Positions 45,658-55,072 of a DNA stretch of 64,000 nt are shown here, piece by piece. The stretch covers positions 6,432,201-6,496,200 of the forward strand of contig OW204001.1 in assembly GCA_934047225.1 (NCBI GenBank), read 5' to 3'. The notes beneath the pieces are model-generated. The model was not told the origin of the DNA, did no database searches, and saw only the letters and a program-made list of their open reading frames with translations. The stretch is from Ypsolopha sequella (Eukaryota; Arthropoda; Insecta; Lepidoptera; Ypsolophidae). Every line of letters begins with the position of its first letter. The stretch's first letter is position 1. A program made the position numbers and the translations under genes.

Positions 45658-46137
45658 CATGATTTATATAAAAAATGGCTCACACTGAGTATGAGGCGTA
45701 ACGTCGTCGCGTAAACGTCTTCACTTTGTCCAACATGTGTTAAATAAATGTCTTTTTATTTTATTTATTTATTCACTGGCCCAGATGAAGGCAGTCTAAA
45801 TCTGCTGAAACTGGTCGACCAGTGGCGTGCACAGAACTTTTTGCTGGAAAAGCAAAAAGTCAAGAATAACAATAAAAAAATTATGAAAAAATTTAAATAT
45901 CACTTTGATAAAAAAAGTTTGTATAGGAAATTTTTACTCTAGGGTAGATATTGTCTATCCTGGCTTCATACAAATATTTTTTTTTCAAAGTGATATTTAA
46001 ATTTTTTCATATTTTTTTTATTGTTGTTCTTGACCAATTGTTTGCTTTTCCAGCAAAAAGTTCTGTGCACGCCCCTGTGGTCGGCTATCCCGATCATAAC
46101 ACGTATTGAGGTGAGCCGTTTTTTATATAAATCATGA
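45658..46137 (+). mobile_element. MITE family 3, copy 2, interrupted by a hAT MITE
   Basis: The outer ends are 'catgatttatataaaaaa' and 'ttttttatataaatcatg'. The body includes 'cagatgaaggcagtctaaat' and 'gctgaaactggtcg'. Removing 45820-46085 (the insert plus one duplicated octamer) restores continuity with the copy at 5047-5196. Confidence 0.85.
45820..46077. mobile_element. hAT foldback MITE, copy 3, nested
   Basis: Ends CAGTGGCGTGCACAGAAC and GTTCTGTGCACGCCCCTG, with 8-bp flanks TGGTCGAC at 45812-45819 and TGGTCGGC at 46078-46085 (one difference). The long inverted arms include 'aaaatttaaatatcactttg'. It sits inside MITE family 3. Confidence 0.93.
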
Positions 46138-46197
46138 ATTATCCGCAAGTCCAATGGGCGTTTTTCCTTCTGTCAAATTTAGTGTTAAATAAGATTC

Positions 46198-46345
46198 CTA
46201 GATGGCACTGTCGTATTCTTTAGCAACAGAATCAAAGACAAAATTTGCACAAATTCCAAACAAACGAAAAACCACTTTGACATTGATTGCTACGAAACAC
46301 ATTTTATCTATGGTGACATGGACAGCGCCATCTGGAGGAAAGCTA
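46198..46345. mobile_element. Probable small MITE with 'agatggcgctgtc' ends
   Basis: 'cctagatggcactgtc' at the left and 'gacagcgccatctggagg' at the right are inverted repeats of about 16 bp, roughly 145 bp apart. No target duplication can be fixed. Two antiparallel frames of 61-69 codons are accidental. Confidence 0.45.
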
Positions 46346-46639
46346 AGAACTAAGGAAAAAACAACGAGAAAAACGCTCATTATATAAAAGTCTGACACAC
46401 ATGACACACGGAAAAAGCGATATTATGAAATATTGAGATTATATGTTTTTATTGCGAAATCCATCGCTTTGAATACTCTAATAATAACATCTCTGTTCAG
46501 AATGAGCAACGCGTGAAATCACATAACGCCCTCGGGAGCGTTCAGTATGTGCATTACAACCTGGTATATCAAGTGGTTACAAAAATTCGGTTTACAGATA
46601 TGGTTGAAAAATTCGTCGTTCCAGACACGAATCTCGGTA

Positions 46640-46790
46640 ACGCAGTCGGTAGCGCGCCTGTCATGTAAGCAGGAGGTCGCAGGTTGAAATCCTAGCCCGA
46701 GGATTGTTTTCAGAAATATTTGTGCTTTTTAATTTGTTTCTGATTGATTTCTAGCTGGTAATGCACTCTAATAATTATTATGAAATATAG
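46640..46790 (+). repeat. tRNA-derived SINE, most complete copy
   Basis: The A-box-like 'gtcggtagcgcgcc' (46640) is followed after about 30 bp by the B-box 'caggttgaaatcctagcc'. The SINE tail words are 'ttcagaaatatttgtgct', 'tttgtttctgattgattt' and 'aatgcactctaataat'. Confidence 0.7.
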
Positions 46791-47020
46791 TTATAGAAGC
46801 TTTTATTTTACTTAGTATGTTAGTATGTCTGGGTCAAATCTTGCAACTAAATTTTAAATCGTTCCCCCAACGGATTGAGCTGAAATTGTTTGGTTTTCAT
46901 GACAATGTACAAATGTTTAGTGACGTCATTCTAAACCCAATATGGCGGAGGCGACAAGATGGCGATTAATTATTTCTACATATTGACAAGGAAAATACGA
47001 TAAGCTAAGTGAATTCAAAT
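46791..47020. repeat. Unassigned dispersed repeat
   Basis: 'gtctgggtcaaatcttgcaa' through 'gaaattgtttggttttcatg' and 'caatatggcggaggcgac' look like a moth interspersed repeat. I cannot define its ends. Confidence 0.35.
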
Positions 47021-47024
47021 AAAT

Positions 47025-47250
47025 ACACAAAACTCTTTATTGTGCACCTTATTAAAATACATAAAACAACTATTACAAGTTTAGAAGAAGGTATTAACAA
47101 TTGGCGGTTTTATCACTTAAAGTGATTTCTTCCAGACAACCTTTAGGTAGAATTGTTGTACGGGAAAAAATCAAAGGCGGTGTACATAAAAAATATAAAC
47201 TTTACAAAAACAAATACTTAAATAAAATAGAATTATATATTCATATCACA
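47025..47250 (-). mobile_element. LINE 3' end, antisense
   Basis: 'ctttattgtgcacctt' (reverse complement containing AATAAAG) and 'gatttcttccagacaacctt' match the copy at 57165-57390. These are the conserved 3' untranslated blocks of a common lepidopteran LINE; the coding part is absent. Confidence 0.65.
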
Positions 47251-47464
47251 TACTTAAATACTTAACTAATACGTCAACTATATATAGTATATAGGTATAT
47301 GGATACTTGGAAAAAACAATATGGCGGAAGTCTCAAGATTGCGGACAAAATTTCTTTAACCACCTTCATAGTATCAAATAATAAAATATAATGTTACCAT
47401 TCTGCTTTTCTTTATAAATATTGATATATATATAGTGTTATTTTTTTAACATTAATTAATGAAA

Positions 47465-47506
47465 GCAAGATATATTTCGAGTCCTCTTGGACCCGGCATC
47501 AGTTGC
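47465..47506 (-). ncRNA. Hammerhead-ribozyme-like motif with GCAA/TTGC stem
   Basis: On the minus strand it reads GCAA, CTGATG, CC, stem II GGGTC / GACTC (five pairs, one G-T), GAAA, TATA, T, C, TTGC. TTGC pairs exactly with GCAA, and this outer stem is unrelated to GTGA/TCAC of the 3.2-kb motif, so the pairing is maintained by compensatory change. The expected cleavage base is C. The core has CC where the canonical ribozyme has A. Confidence 0.55.
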
Positions 47507-47894
47507 ATTGGTCCAACAATCCAACATTGAATTGAATCATAGTATCAAATGAAACTAAACTTTATTTTAGCAATAATTTATTTCCACCTTTTCTCTGGGA
47601 TCTTCAGCAGTCTGAAGGAGAAGTCAAATATGTTTATTTAGTTTTATACCTACAATCAAATAATGTAATATTGGTAATAGGTAAATAAATATGGATTGAT
47701 TATTAGCCAACCATATCGCAAGTTTATTAAATTAATTTCACATAATGTTCTCTTTAAAGTCGTTGCTAACCAAAACTTTCAAGACTTCAGAACGTTTTCT
47801 GTTTACTTTTTCTCAGGCTAAAATGGTTTCTATCCTTTTTCTAACCCTTGAGGAACAGTTTTCAAGTTATATTGACTTATACAACGTGTAACCA

Positions 47895-47985
47895 ATCAAT
47901 AAATCAATCAATCAATCAATATATTTATTGCATTAAATTACGTATCAGTTTTAGATGTTATATGTACATATAACATCTAAAATGT
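47895..47985 (+). repeat. TCAA microsatellite and adjacent palindrome
   Basis: (AATC)n runs at 47895-47925. 'ttagatgttatatgtacata' continuing to its own complement (47950-47981) is a perfect palindrome of about 30 bp. Confidence 0.7.
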
Positions 47986-48179
47986 TCAGAGCTCCTCACA
48001 TCCAGATTTACTTTTATTTCTGCGTTTCTATACTGCAATGATATAATGTTAATTTATATGTACATAATTATGGCTCAAGGTAATTTTACCCATTGGGTGT
48101 AACAATATTCTTAATTTTAGTATTAAAATATAACTTTAAGAATAATAATTATTTAATAAGATATGTACAGTATGTATGT

Positions 48180-48519
48180 AAGGTATGTAACAGAACGGTG
48201 TAACCATATTTGAAGAGCTTATTCAGTCAATGGTATAGAACAACTTTTACTATGGAACAAAACCTGTAACTCGAAAAAAATTTTTTACTGTTTCATAGAA
48301 AAATGCAATGCCGCTCGGCCGAAATGTATGGAACGGCAGATTTTTTTTTTGAGATTTCAGGGGTTTTATAGAAAAATTCAATGCCGCTCGGCCGAAATGT
48401 ATGGAACGGCAGATTTTTTTTTTGTGAGATTTCAGGGTTGGCTCCATAGTAAAAGTTGTTCTTTACCATTTGACTGAATAAGCTCTTCAAATATGATTAC
48501 ACATTTCTGGTACACCTTG
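48180..48519. mobile_element. TA-type MITE, family 6, copy 1, internally duplicated
   Basis: Inverted ends 'ggtgtaaccatatttgaaga' and 'tcttcaaatatgattacaca', with 'tacaccttgta' at the right edge. Inside, a block of about 70 bp ('tgcaatgccgctcggccgaa' to 'gagatttcaggg') occurs twice, at about 48302 and 48370. Copies at 59058 and 50454 carry the block once. Two overlapping 65-codon antisense frames are by-products. Confidence 0.85.
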
Positions 48520-49435
48520 TATATTACGACCTTTTCCAGCTTAGTTTCAAATAATTGTAAATAGCTATCTATAGTATTGTACAATCAATTATGTCCATAA
48601 AAAAAAACACGGATATTATTTTTTCCAAACTTTCGGCATAGTTTCATTCATCATAGTCACTATTAAAAAAAAACACGGTGAGTTCCATATATGGTCAATA
48701 TTTTTAATTGTTTTTTTAAAACAATTAGTGACGTAATATTAAAGCCATTGTGGGTAGCGCCGTCATCTATGATCAAAGCGTTAAAAAGAAAATTACCATA
48801 GCAACTGGCTCTAGAATAAAATCGTCTGATTTCTATTAAACCAAGTCATGCGCATACATTATTCTAATTTAAAATGTTCCAATATGCATAATTGTAATCT
48901 CATAATTCGCTTCTTATTACTTTACCTTATAATACATGTTTTTACCCATAGGTGGCCGCCATTCTTGATGAAGATCTTTCATAGATAACGAGCACCCTAA
49001 TAGGTTAAGTAGGTAGGTGACATGGTAGGGGATTTCAGTAAATAACTATGTTTAAGTGCAGGTTGATTATTAAATGACTAGATTGCAAACTATTAAATGG
49101 TTTATATTAAGGTGTCCGTACACGGGCGATTAGTTTCTCGCAATTCGTTTGTGATTTGACATCTTCAAGAAGAGTTATGTGAGTCATAAATTCGTGGTAT
49201 AATCACTCATGTTTACACTTACAAATCGAGAAATACCAAATACTAAACATAAAAAAGTATCAGAACTGTAAAAAATAACTACAATAGTAAATTTTTAATG
49301 AAATTATTGCTTGTTGCTCTGTTGGACACTTGATGGAACTTACCAAGTTATAGATTATGACAAAAATCCCTTAGAAATGCTAGTATAGTAAAACCGGTTA
49401 TAGGTAAATAAAACAGTGGACCTGTACAAGTGTAT
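48520..49435. other. Intergenic, no gene seen
   Basis: Poly(A) and poly(T) tracts occur at 48600-48720. No coding or repeat structure is recognised. Confidence 0.45.
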
Positions 49436-49439
49436 TTAA

Positions 49440-49660
49440 ATGATAGATAGATAAAAACGTTTATTCATTTACATAGGACACAACACAGAGATTAAATGAT
49501 TACATAAAAAACAGTAGACAAAATCAAACATAACACAAACATAAAATAAGAGACATTTTGTATGTAGTATGAATTGTACGAACGACATTGCTCCTGGATC
49601 TGCAAATGTTGCAGGTGTTTACAACGCTGCATATTTTGCCAGCACCATAGCACCCAAGAC
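49440..49660 (-). mobile_element. LINE 3' end fragment, antisense
   Basis: 'tagatagataaaaacgttta' followed by an AC-rich tail matches the start of the fragment at 52290-52360 ('tagatagataaaaactttat'). In reverse complement it ends in a short (TATC)n microsatellite, a usual LINE terminus. Confidence 0.5.
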
Positions 49661-50040
49661 GGTACCTATATAACACATTTATAGAAAATTATCGGTAAAT
49701 CACAATGTAATTTTTAAACCGCAAACTACACTTTTTCAAAAAAATATGGAAGTGAGGCAATCTTATGCGCTACAGTGAAAATTGCCCGTGTAAAAGCACT
49801 ATCGATACGTGTTTCCGCTTGGCCTCTAGCGAGGTAGGCAGAGAGTTATCGAGTCCGCGTATCTGCATCCTAACATGCCACTTTCTATGTATAACTGGGT
49901 GCGGTCCTTCCTCTATATTCATATCTTTGTGCTGTTCAAACTGATCTCGTTGTTTCATATTTATTTGGCACTAGCACGAGACGCAGCTGGGCTCGACTCC
50001 CGATCTGGATAAGAAAATCAGGTTTAGGTGTCCTGAGAAC
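49661..50040. other. Intergenic with a possible SINE relic
   Basis: 'gctgggctcgactcccgatc' at 49987 is B-box-like. The rest, including the 62-codon antisense frame at 49770-49958, is not recognised. Confidence 0.4.
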
Positions 50041-50059
50041 TGGTCACCTAATATTGCGG

Positions 50060-50170
50060 TAATAACTCCGTTGCTACCTCCGTGGTGCAGGTTTATTGAT
50101 GTCAGACTGATATGGAGATCGTAGGTTCAAACCCCGTAGGGGCAAGAAACTCGTAGTAATTATCGCCATG
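50060..50170 (+). repeat. tRNA-derived SINE head
   Basis: The A-box region 'ctccgtggtgcaggttt' (50078) is followed by the B-box 'gtaggttcaaaccccgtagg' (50130). 'gagatcgtaggttcaaaccc' is tRNA-like, but no acceptor stem closes around it. Confidence 0.6.
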
Positions 50171-50453
50171 AAATATATAGCAGTTGCTATTTTGTGCCCG
50201 AAAAACCTCCGCTCCACTTATCTCGGCTCCGAAAATTTATTTACATGTAAACCTAACACGCTCCTTCTCGCTCCGTTTCGCTTCGCTCGTTGTTGTTGTA
50301 ATGTTTTCACTTTTTTGAAAGACTTTCGTAATTATATAATTTCGATTTCGATATCTAAATAATTCCGTATGATCGCGTAATGGGTCGGCCTGTACGCTAT
50401 AATTCAGTTTTTCACGAAAAAGCAGTTAACGCCATTATTCGGCGACACATATA

Positions 50454-50616
50454 CAACGTGTAACAGAAAGGTGTAACCATATTTGAAGAGCTTATTCAGT
50501 CAATGGTATAGAACAACTTTTACTATGGAGCCAACCCTGAAATCTCAAAAAAATAAATCTTCCCTTCCATACATTTTGGCCGAGTGGCATTGCATTTTTC
50601 TATGAATCAGTAAAAT
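50454..50616 (+). mobile_element. TA-type MITE, family 6, copy 2, right half missing
   Basis: Left arm 'caacgtgtaacagaaaggtg' through 'ttttactatggagccaaccc' and 'ggccgagtggcattgcattt'. The right inverted arm is absent after about 50616. Confidence 0.75.
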
Positions 50617-51227
50617 TTTTAATAATAATAATAACACAAAATGCGCAAAGGTCATTGACCGATTTTCCAGCTGCCCTCGGCTGTAAATATGTCATCAAAT
50701 TGTTGCAAAAACTGTAAACGGAGAATTTTCTATAAATACCATCAGATGTGTCTTGAAGACAATGGGAGATTCCTGGAGCTGCACTATTAATTGCTGACCA
50801 CACATCGGTGCTACAATCGCATCTCTGATCGAGGAAATTGTAGTCCTGAATGCACATTGATTTATTTTAAAGGATTTATCGGCTCTTAGATTTTGAATTC
50901 TTTGACCACCCCGTGCAAACTTGTTTAGACTGTTTCAGTGTCATTTTAATTTTGATGTTTAATATTAAGGCTGCATATAAAGTCAGATTGAGCACTTCTT
51001 TTTGCACCAATCAGAACTGAACTCTATGACTTTTAGTTTAAAATATAGAAATCAATTTAGGAACTTAATTTAAATAAATAAAAAATTCGTTCTTTTAAAC
51101 TGATTTTACAAGTATTTTAGTATTTACAGGAAGTGACGTCATCACAATAGGTTAAACGGATCCTTTTCAGACTTCAGGATGTGTTCAAAAAATATATATA
51201 AGCGTATGGAAATGTCCAATTCAATTA
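50617..51227. other. Intergenic, no gene seen
   Basis: The 85-codon antisense frame at 50600-50857 has no recognisable domain and starts in the MITE remnant. Confidence 0.4.
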
Positions 51228-51420
51228 AATTCAAAATCCTTTATTGCACACAAGACTAAAACTTATTACAAGTATCAGTAAACTTACAGTTTAACCAAAA
51301 GGCGAGCTGATCTCAGAAAGTGATTTTTACCAGCAAACCCTTGGTTATAGAATCGATTAAACAGAAAGCGAGTTTCATAAGCGCACACAAAGACAAAAAA
51401 CAGTTTAAAAACTACAAGTT
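51228..51420 (-). mobile_element. LINE 3' end, antisense, diverged
   Basis: 'aaatcctttattgcacacaa', 'aaagtgatttttaccagcaa' and 'acccttggttatagaatcga' parallel the better copies at 47025 and 57165. Confidence 0.5.
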
Positions 51421-51717
51421 AAAAATAATACTAGTGTACATAAACAAACTGTGATAACAAATCAAATCAAATAAATAAAAAAAAAAACACTAAAAATTTA
51501 TAAAAATAATTAATATTATTACAAATCAAAATAATTATGCACAGTGTAATTATGAAAACATATACTAATATTAGTAAAAGGAAATGATTCCATAAAAATA
51601 CTCTTTAATTCTCTTCTCGAAAATGCCAATAGTTGGACTAATACGAATTGTGAGTGGTAGCGAAAGTGAATGTGTGGTGATGACGTCACTAAAGGCAAAT
51701 GAAAAACACCGCAAGTA

Positions 51718-51795
51718 TGCCCCTACAGGATTTCAACCCCCGACCTCCGGATGAGTGCTCCAGTACTCGAACCACAGAGGCGATCATTATTAAAC
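51718..51795 (-). repeat. tRNA-derived SINE head, antisense
   Basis: In reverse complement: 'cgcctctgtggttcgagtac', then 'catccggaggtcgggggtt' and a B-box-like GGGTTGAAATCC. It resembles lepidopteran SINE heads. It has no intact anticodon arm. Confidence 0.6.
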
Positions 51796-52127
51796 GTCAG
51801 TGTCAAAAAAATATTCAATATTTTATTATAAAACAAACCTGATAATTTTGAAAATGTGCCATAGCACGTTGTTGCGTTACAATTAACAATCAGGCCACTT
51901 TTAAAATTATGTTGCGGTTAGATAGATGCCGAGGCTTCGCTAGGGTTTGTTCTTTGACGGAACCCTAAAAACTAGTCAAATAGTTTGTGGTGCTCGTTAA
52001 AAATTTATGTTCGTGTGACGAATAAATAACTTTTCTGTACAATTTAAATAAATATATTTTTTATTATCACCTTTGAAGGCTTTTAATTATCTATCGGTTA
52101 TTATACAATATATGTACAACAAAAACA

Positions 52128-52235
52128 AATCAATACGATATTAATATATTTGGACTCCTTCTATGGATTAGATAACGATGATGATGACTTCGACTGATGA
52201 CGACTTCATAGAATTTCAATCATATTGAATTAAAA
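52128..52235. repeat. Degenerate ribozyme-arm element
   Basis: It carries 'cgatattaatatatttggac' (antisense motif half) and 'ttcgactgatgacgacttca' (sense half), matching the family at 54772-55018. The hairpins no longer close, so this is a dead relic. Confidence 0.45.
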
Positions 52236-52284
52236 TCAAATATTTAATATTATATATAACCACCAAAAATCCCAATTTTAAAGT

Positions 52285-52960
52285 AGATAGATACGAGTAG
52301 ATAGATAAAAACTTTATTCAATGCCTCTTACAAAAAAACACAAAAAGTACATATTTAGAGCTTAAAATATAACAAATACGTTAGAATCCTTAAAATACTC
52401 GTAATTACAATCTTTGACACAGAGGCTGAAAGGGCGCTGGCTCAGCATACGCCACAGAATAATCTGTGACACTGATATTCTGCCATAAGTATTGTACTGC
52501 TTTGACTTTCCCAAGAAATATCCTCGCGCCTGGTCAACGCTTCTGGTGATCGACAGGCAGGGGCCTACCTCGGACAGCGGATTAGCGTTACCCCGTTCGA
52601 CTGACTCGCAATCCAACGGGGTAACGCCACCGCCATTATCAACCTGCCCCCCTATTCTGTATCTTTAGTTGCCAACTGCACGAGGTGCCTATCATCAAAA
52701 ACATAGCTAAAAACTGAAATTTCAAAATTGCCTTTAGTGGGTATTGAACTATTAACAATCTGTGTCGTCACTTCAAGTGCGAAAATATCCTTAGGACATC
52801 GGAATTCGATAGTATATCTATGTTTTTGATGATAGACACCCAGTCCAGAAGGCAACTAGAGATACACAATAGGCCCGCTGCTGGGGACCTTCCCCTGCGG
52901 CAACGATCTAAGTTATATATTTGTTATTTAATTTACGCTATTTTTAGTTAGTGTTTATTT
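52285..52960 (-). mobile_element. LINE 3' region, antisense, interrupted by a MITE
   Basis: From 'tagatagataaaaactttat' (52300) through a GC-richer part with 'cgacaggcaggggcctacct' and 'gtaacgccaccgccatt', then continuing after the MITE as 'gcccgctgctggggaccttc'. No intact coding frame. A related 3' end is at 49440. Confidence 0.5.
52652..52872 (-). mobile_element. MITE family 4, copy 2 (221 bp)
   Basis: Ends 'ctattctgtatctttagttg' and 'caactagagatacacaatag'. The interior matches 12952-13172 in reverse. The flanks 'gccc' on both sides may be a short target duplication. Confidence 0.8.
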
Positions 52961-53446
52961 TAAGTATTATTTATAATTTACTATTATTTGTGTCATTCAA
53001 GATTCTAATAAATAAAAGCCACTATCTTCATATCCCTTGAAAAAAACATATATGTCTCAATAAACAAAAATACTACCATCGCAAGTTGCTAATGCTTTGG
53101 GACTTTGTCTAAATAATTCGAAATAACGTTTGTTTAAGGCGATATGCGAAAAAAATACGGGTGTTTCTTTTCTTTGCATTTCATGAAATACAGGGAAAAT
53201 TATAATCACTTTCTGGTATATGCATCTTGACTATATAATCTAGGGATTTGAAATTGGAAAACATGTTTGGATAAATTTTCCTCGATAGAAATAATTGTTG
53301 AAATGAGGTCTTCAAACACACTTTTTCTCCTCGTTTGACAAATAGGAACCATCTACAAAACTCAAACATATTTTATTAGGTGTGTTTTATTAATATCTAA
53401 AGATTTGATATTTGAAATTTTGCTGGCTATTTTCGTTTTTTTAATA

Positions 53447-53580
53447 GTTGAAATAAATATATATATACTGCTACATAGAGCACTTATTTTATTTTATTTT
53501 TTGTTTAATTAAAACATTAAGTATATAAAAAGTATTTTCGAAATATATTTCGGCCCACTTTGGGGCCGGCGTCAGTCGAA
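53447..53580 (-). mobile_element. 134-bp ribozyme-bearing insertion with 10-bp TSD
   Basis: 'ttttttaata' occurs at 53437-53446 and 53581-53590, and only once at this point in the MITE copy at 34989. The insert is therefore a clean transposition product. On the minus strand it begins exactly with the ribozyme outer stem TTCGA and then runs about 90 bp of AT-rich sequence. It has no coding capacity. A Penelope-like or retrozyme origin is inferred from the motif. Confidence 0.8.
53537..53580 (-). ncRNA. Hammerhead-ribozyme-like motif with TTCGA/TCGAA stem
   Basis: Minus strand: TTCGA, CTGACG, CC, stem II GGCCC / GGGCC (five perfect pairs), GAAA, TATA, T, T, TCGAA. The outer stem has five perfect pairs. 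One core base differs (CTGACG for CTGATG), so this copy may be inactive even if the family is catalytic. Confidence 0.5.
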
Positions 53581-53719
53581 TTTTTTAATAAAAATATAAA
53601 ACCAACTTTTTTCCCTTTTGCCTTGAATCTGCCCCTCTCGCACTGCGCGATTTTTCGCTTGGAGTAACAAGTGACTTTTGACAGTGACAAAAATAAAATT
53701 CGCATAGCCTCTTAAGAAC

Positions 53720-54200
53720 GTTCAGAAAAAAGTAAGTATTAGAAACTTTTACTTAAAGACAGATAACACATACAAAATCAATTATATGTTAAAACTTAAA
53801 AAGTACTTTGTCGAATGTGGTGACCTCAGCTACATTCTGTAAATTAAATATTAAAGCTAATGTAACTTATTTAAAAATGTGTGTGTAACTTAATTAAAAA
53901 CTTGTAAATGTAGAACTCACTATCTGCAGATAAACCTTCGTGGTTTACGCCAGATAGTTCTGTATTGTAATTTTGTAAACTTTGTAAAATTTTGTTCAAT
54001 AAACTTAAATAAAATAACTAACTCGGGATCATAGAGTAGATACTAAATCTATGCTTGGGATCATAGACATTACGAGACAAAACCATTAATGTGTCGGTAG
54101 GTCTAAAAACAAAATATACTCAACAGCGATGCTAACGGTTTTAAGCGGCCGAAAACAAATGACATCCGAGCGCATTAGCAATTTGCGGGGATTATAGCTA
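53720..54200. other. Intergenic with a probable LINE/SINE 3' end
   Basis: 'cttcgtggtttacgccagat' to 'ttcaataaacttaaataaaa' (53936-54014) looks like a retroelement 3' end with an AATAAA signal. The rest shows nothing. Confidence 0.4.
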
Positions 54201-54214
54201 AGAAGTGCTCATAA

Positions 54215-54300
54215 AGTCATGCCTCGTAGCTCGTAGGTGAGCACACAATTTACTCTGATCCCGGGTTCGATTCCCGACTGGACATCGTATTATGCCGCCG
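54215..54300 (+). repeat. tRNA-derived SINE fragment
   Basis: 'atcccgggttcgattcccga' (54261) is a near-perfect B box, with 'cgtagctcgtaggtgagcac' upstream in the D-arm position. It cannot be folded as a complete tRNA. Confidence 0.6.
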
Positions 54301-54807
54301 CATTCACATGCCAACGACCGATTTATGCCACCGGTAGCCTTGTACGAAGTACACTCGGCTAAAGAGTATTATGGAAATAATGCCAAAAACTAAAGAACCA
54401 AAACTGACAAAAACATATACACGACGTGTAAAAATATGAGCATTGTACTGGTTTGGTTTGTACGTAGAAAAGTATTTTTTTTGTAGTCTTTTGTTCGATT
54501 GGTTTTTACACTTTTTACAATTTTTTTTAACTTATTGAAACATTGATTTTAAGCATGTTCATTTGTTCATGTCATCTCGAACATTAGATGATGGAAAAAA
54601 AACTCTTTGTTTTAGCGTGAAATCAATGAATGAAAGTATTTATTTGTTGAATATACTAACTTAAATACTAACTATACTTGTAGGTAACAAAAGGTGATAT
54701 AAAGAGTATTGTCCCTTATAGTCAGCCTTACTAGAGTTAATAGAATATAACTTTAAATATATTTATTTATAGATATGGAGCATATAAATTATAAAAACAA
54801 TTAATAT

Positions 54808-54850
54808 ACGATATATTTCGACTCCTACTGTGGAGTCGTCATCAGTCGAA
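54808..54850 (-). ncRNA. Hammerhead-ribozyme-like motif, left arm
   Basis: Minus strand: TTCGA, CTGATGA, C, stem II GACTCC / GGAGTC (six perfect pairs), GAAA, TATA, then TCG or UC-G. The core CTGATGA...GAAA is complete, with one extra base before stem II. The outer stem could be CGA/TCG, or TATAC with GTATA farther out; the choice is not clear. Confidence 0.5.
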
Positions 54851-54934
54851 TGAGGTATAAATATGACAGATAAAGAATATCGTATATTAAATGTTTTTAT
54901 AATTTATACATTCTTTATCTGTCATATTTATAAC

Positions 54935-54982
54935 TCATTCGACTGATGATGACTCCACAGTAGGAGTCGAAATATATCGTAT
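54935..54982 (+). ncRNA. Hammerhead-ribozyme-like motif, right arm
   Basis: CTGATGA at 54943, one extra T, GACTCC/GGAGTC stem with loop ACAGTA, GAAA at 54969, then TATATCGTATA. It is the mirror of 54808-54850, with T for C as the extra base. Confidence 0.5.
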
Positions 54983-55072
54983 ATTAATTGTTTTTATAAT
55001 TTATATGCTCCATATCTATAAATAATGAAATGCCATACAAAGGTAATAATAAAAAATATATTTATTTGAACT

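Larger units (their letters stand above)
53134..53715 (+). mobile_element. TTAA-flanked MITE, family 1, copy 3, with a ribozyme insert
   Basis: It begins TTAAGGCGATATGCGAA and ends TTCGCATAGCCTCTTAA. TTAA (53134-53137 and 53712-53715) marks both edges. Relative to the copy at 34989 it contains an extra 134-bp segment at 53447-53580. Confidence 0.85.
54772..55018. mobile_element. Inverted and tandem ribozyme-arm element
   Basis: The left arm (54772-54878) and right arm (54909-55018) are near-perfect inverted copies of about 107 bp, from 'agatatggagcatataaatt' inward to 'gacagataaagaat'. The short centre is itself another copy of the arm's 'cgtatattaa..gtttttataa' block. Direct copies of that block at 54881 and 54978 lie 97 bp apart and bracket one motif. 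Such unit-length tandem spacing is expected from multimers cut by a ribozyme. Confidence 0.75.

Noticed and set aside
46640..46790. Functional tRNA gene (also at 13600, 50060, 51718, 54215 and 60495)
   Set aside because: Only A- and B-box-like blocks are present. Acceptor and anticodon stems do not close and SINE tails follow, so these are tRNA-derived repeats.
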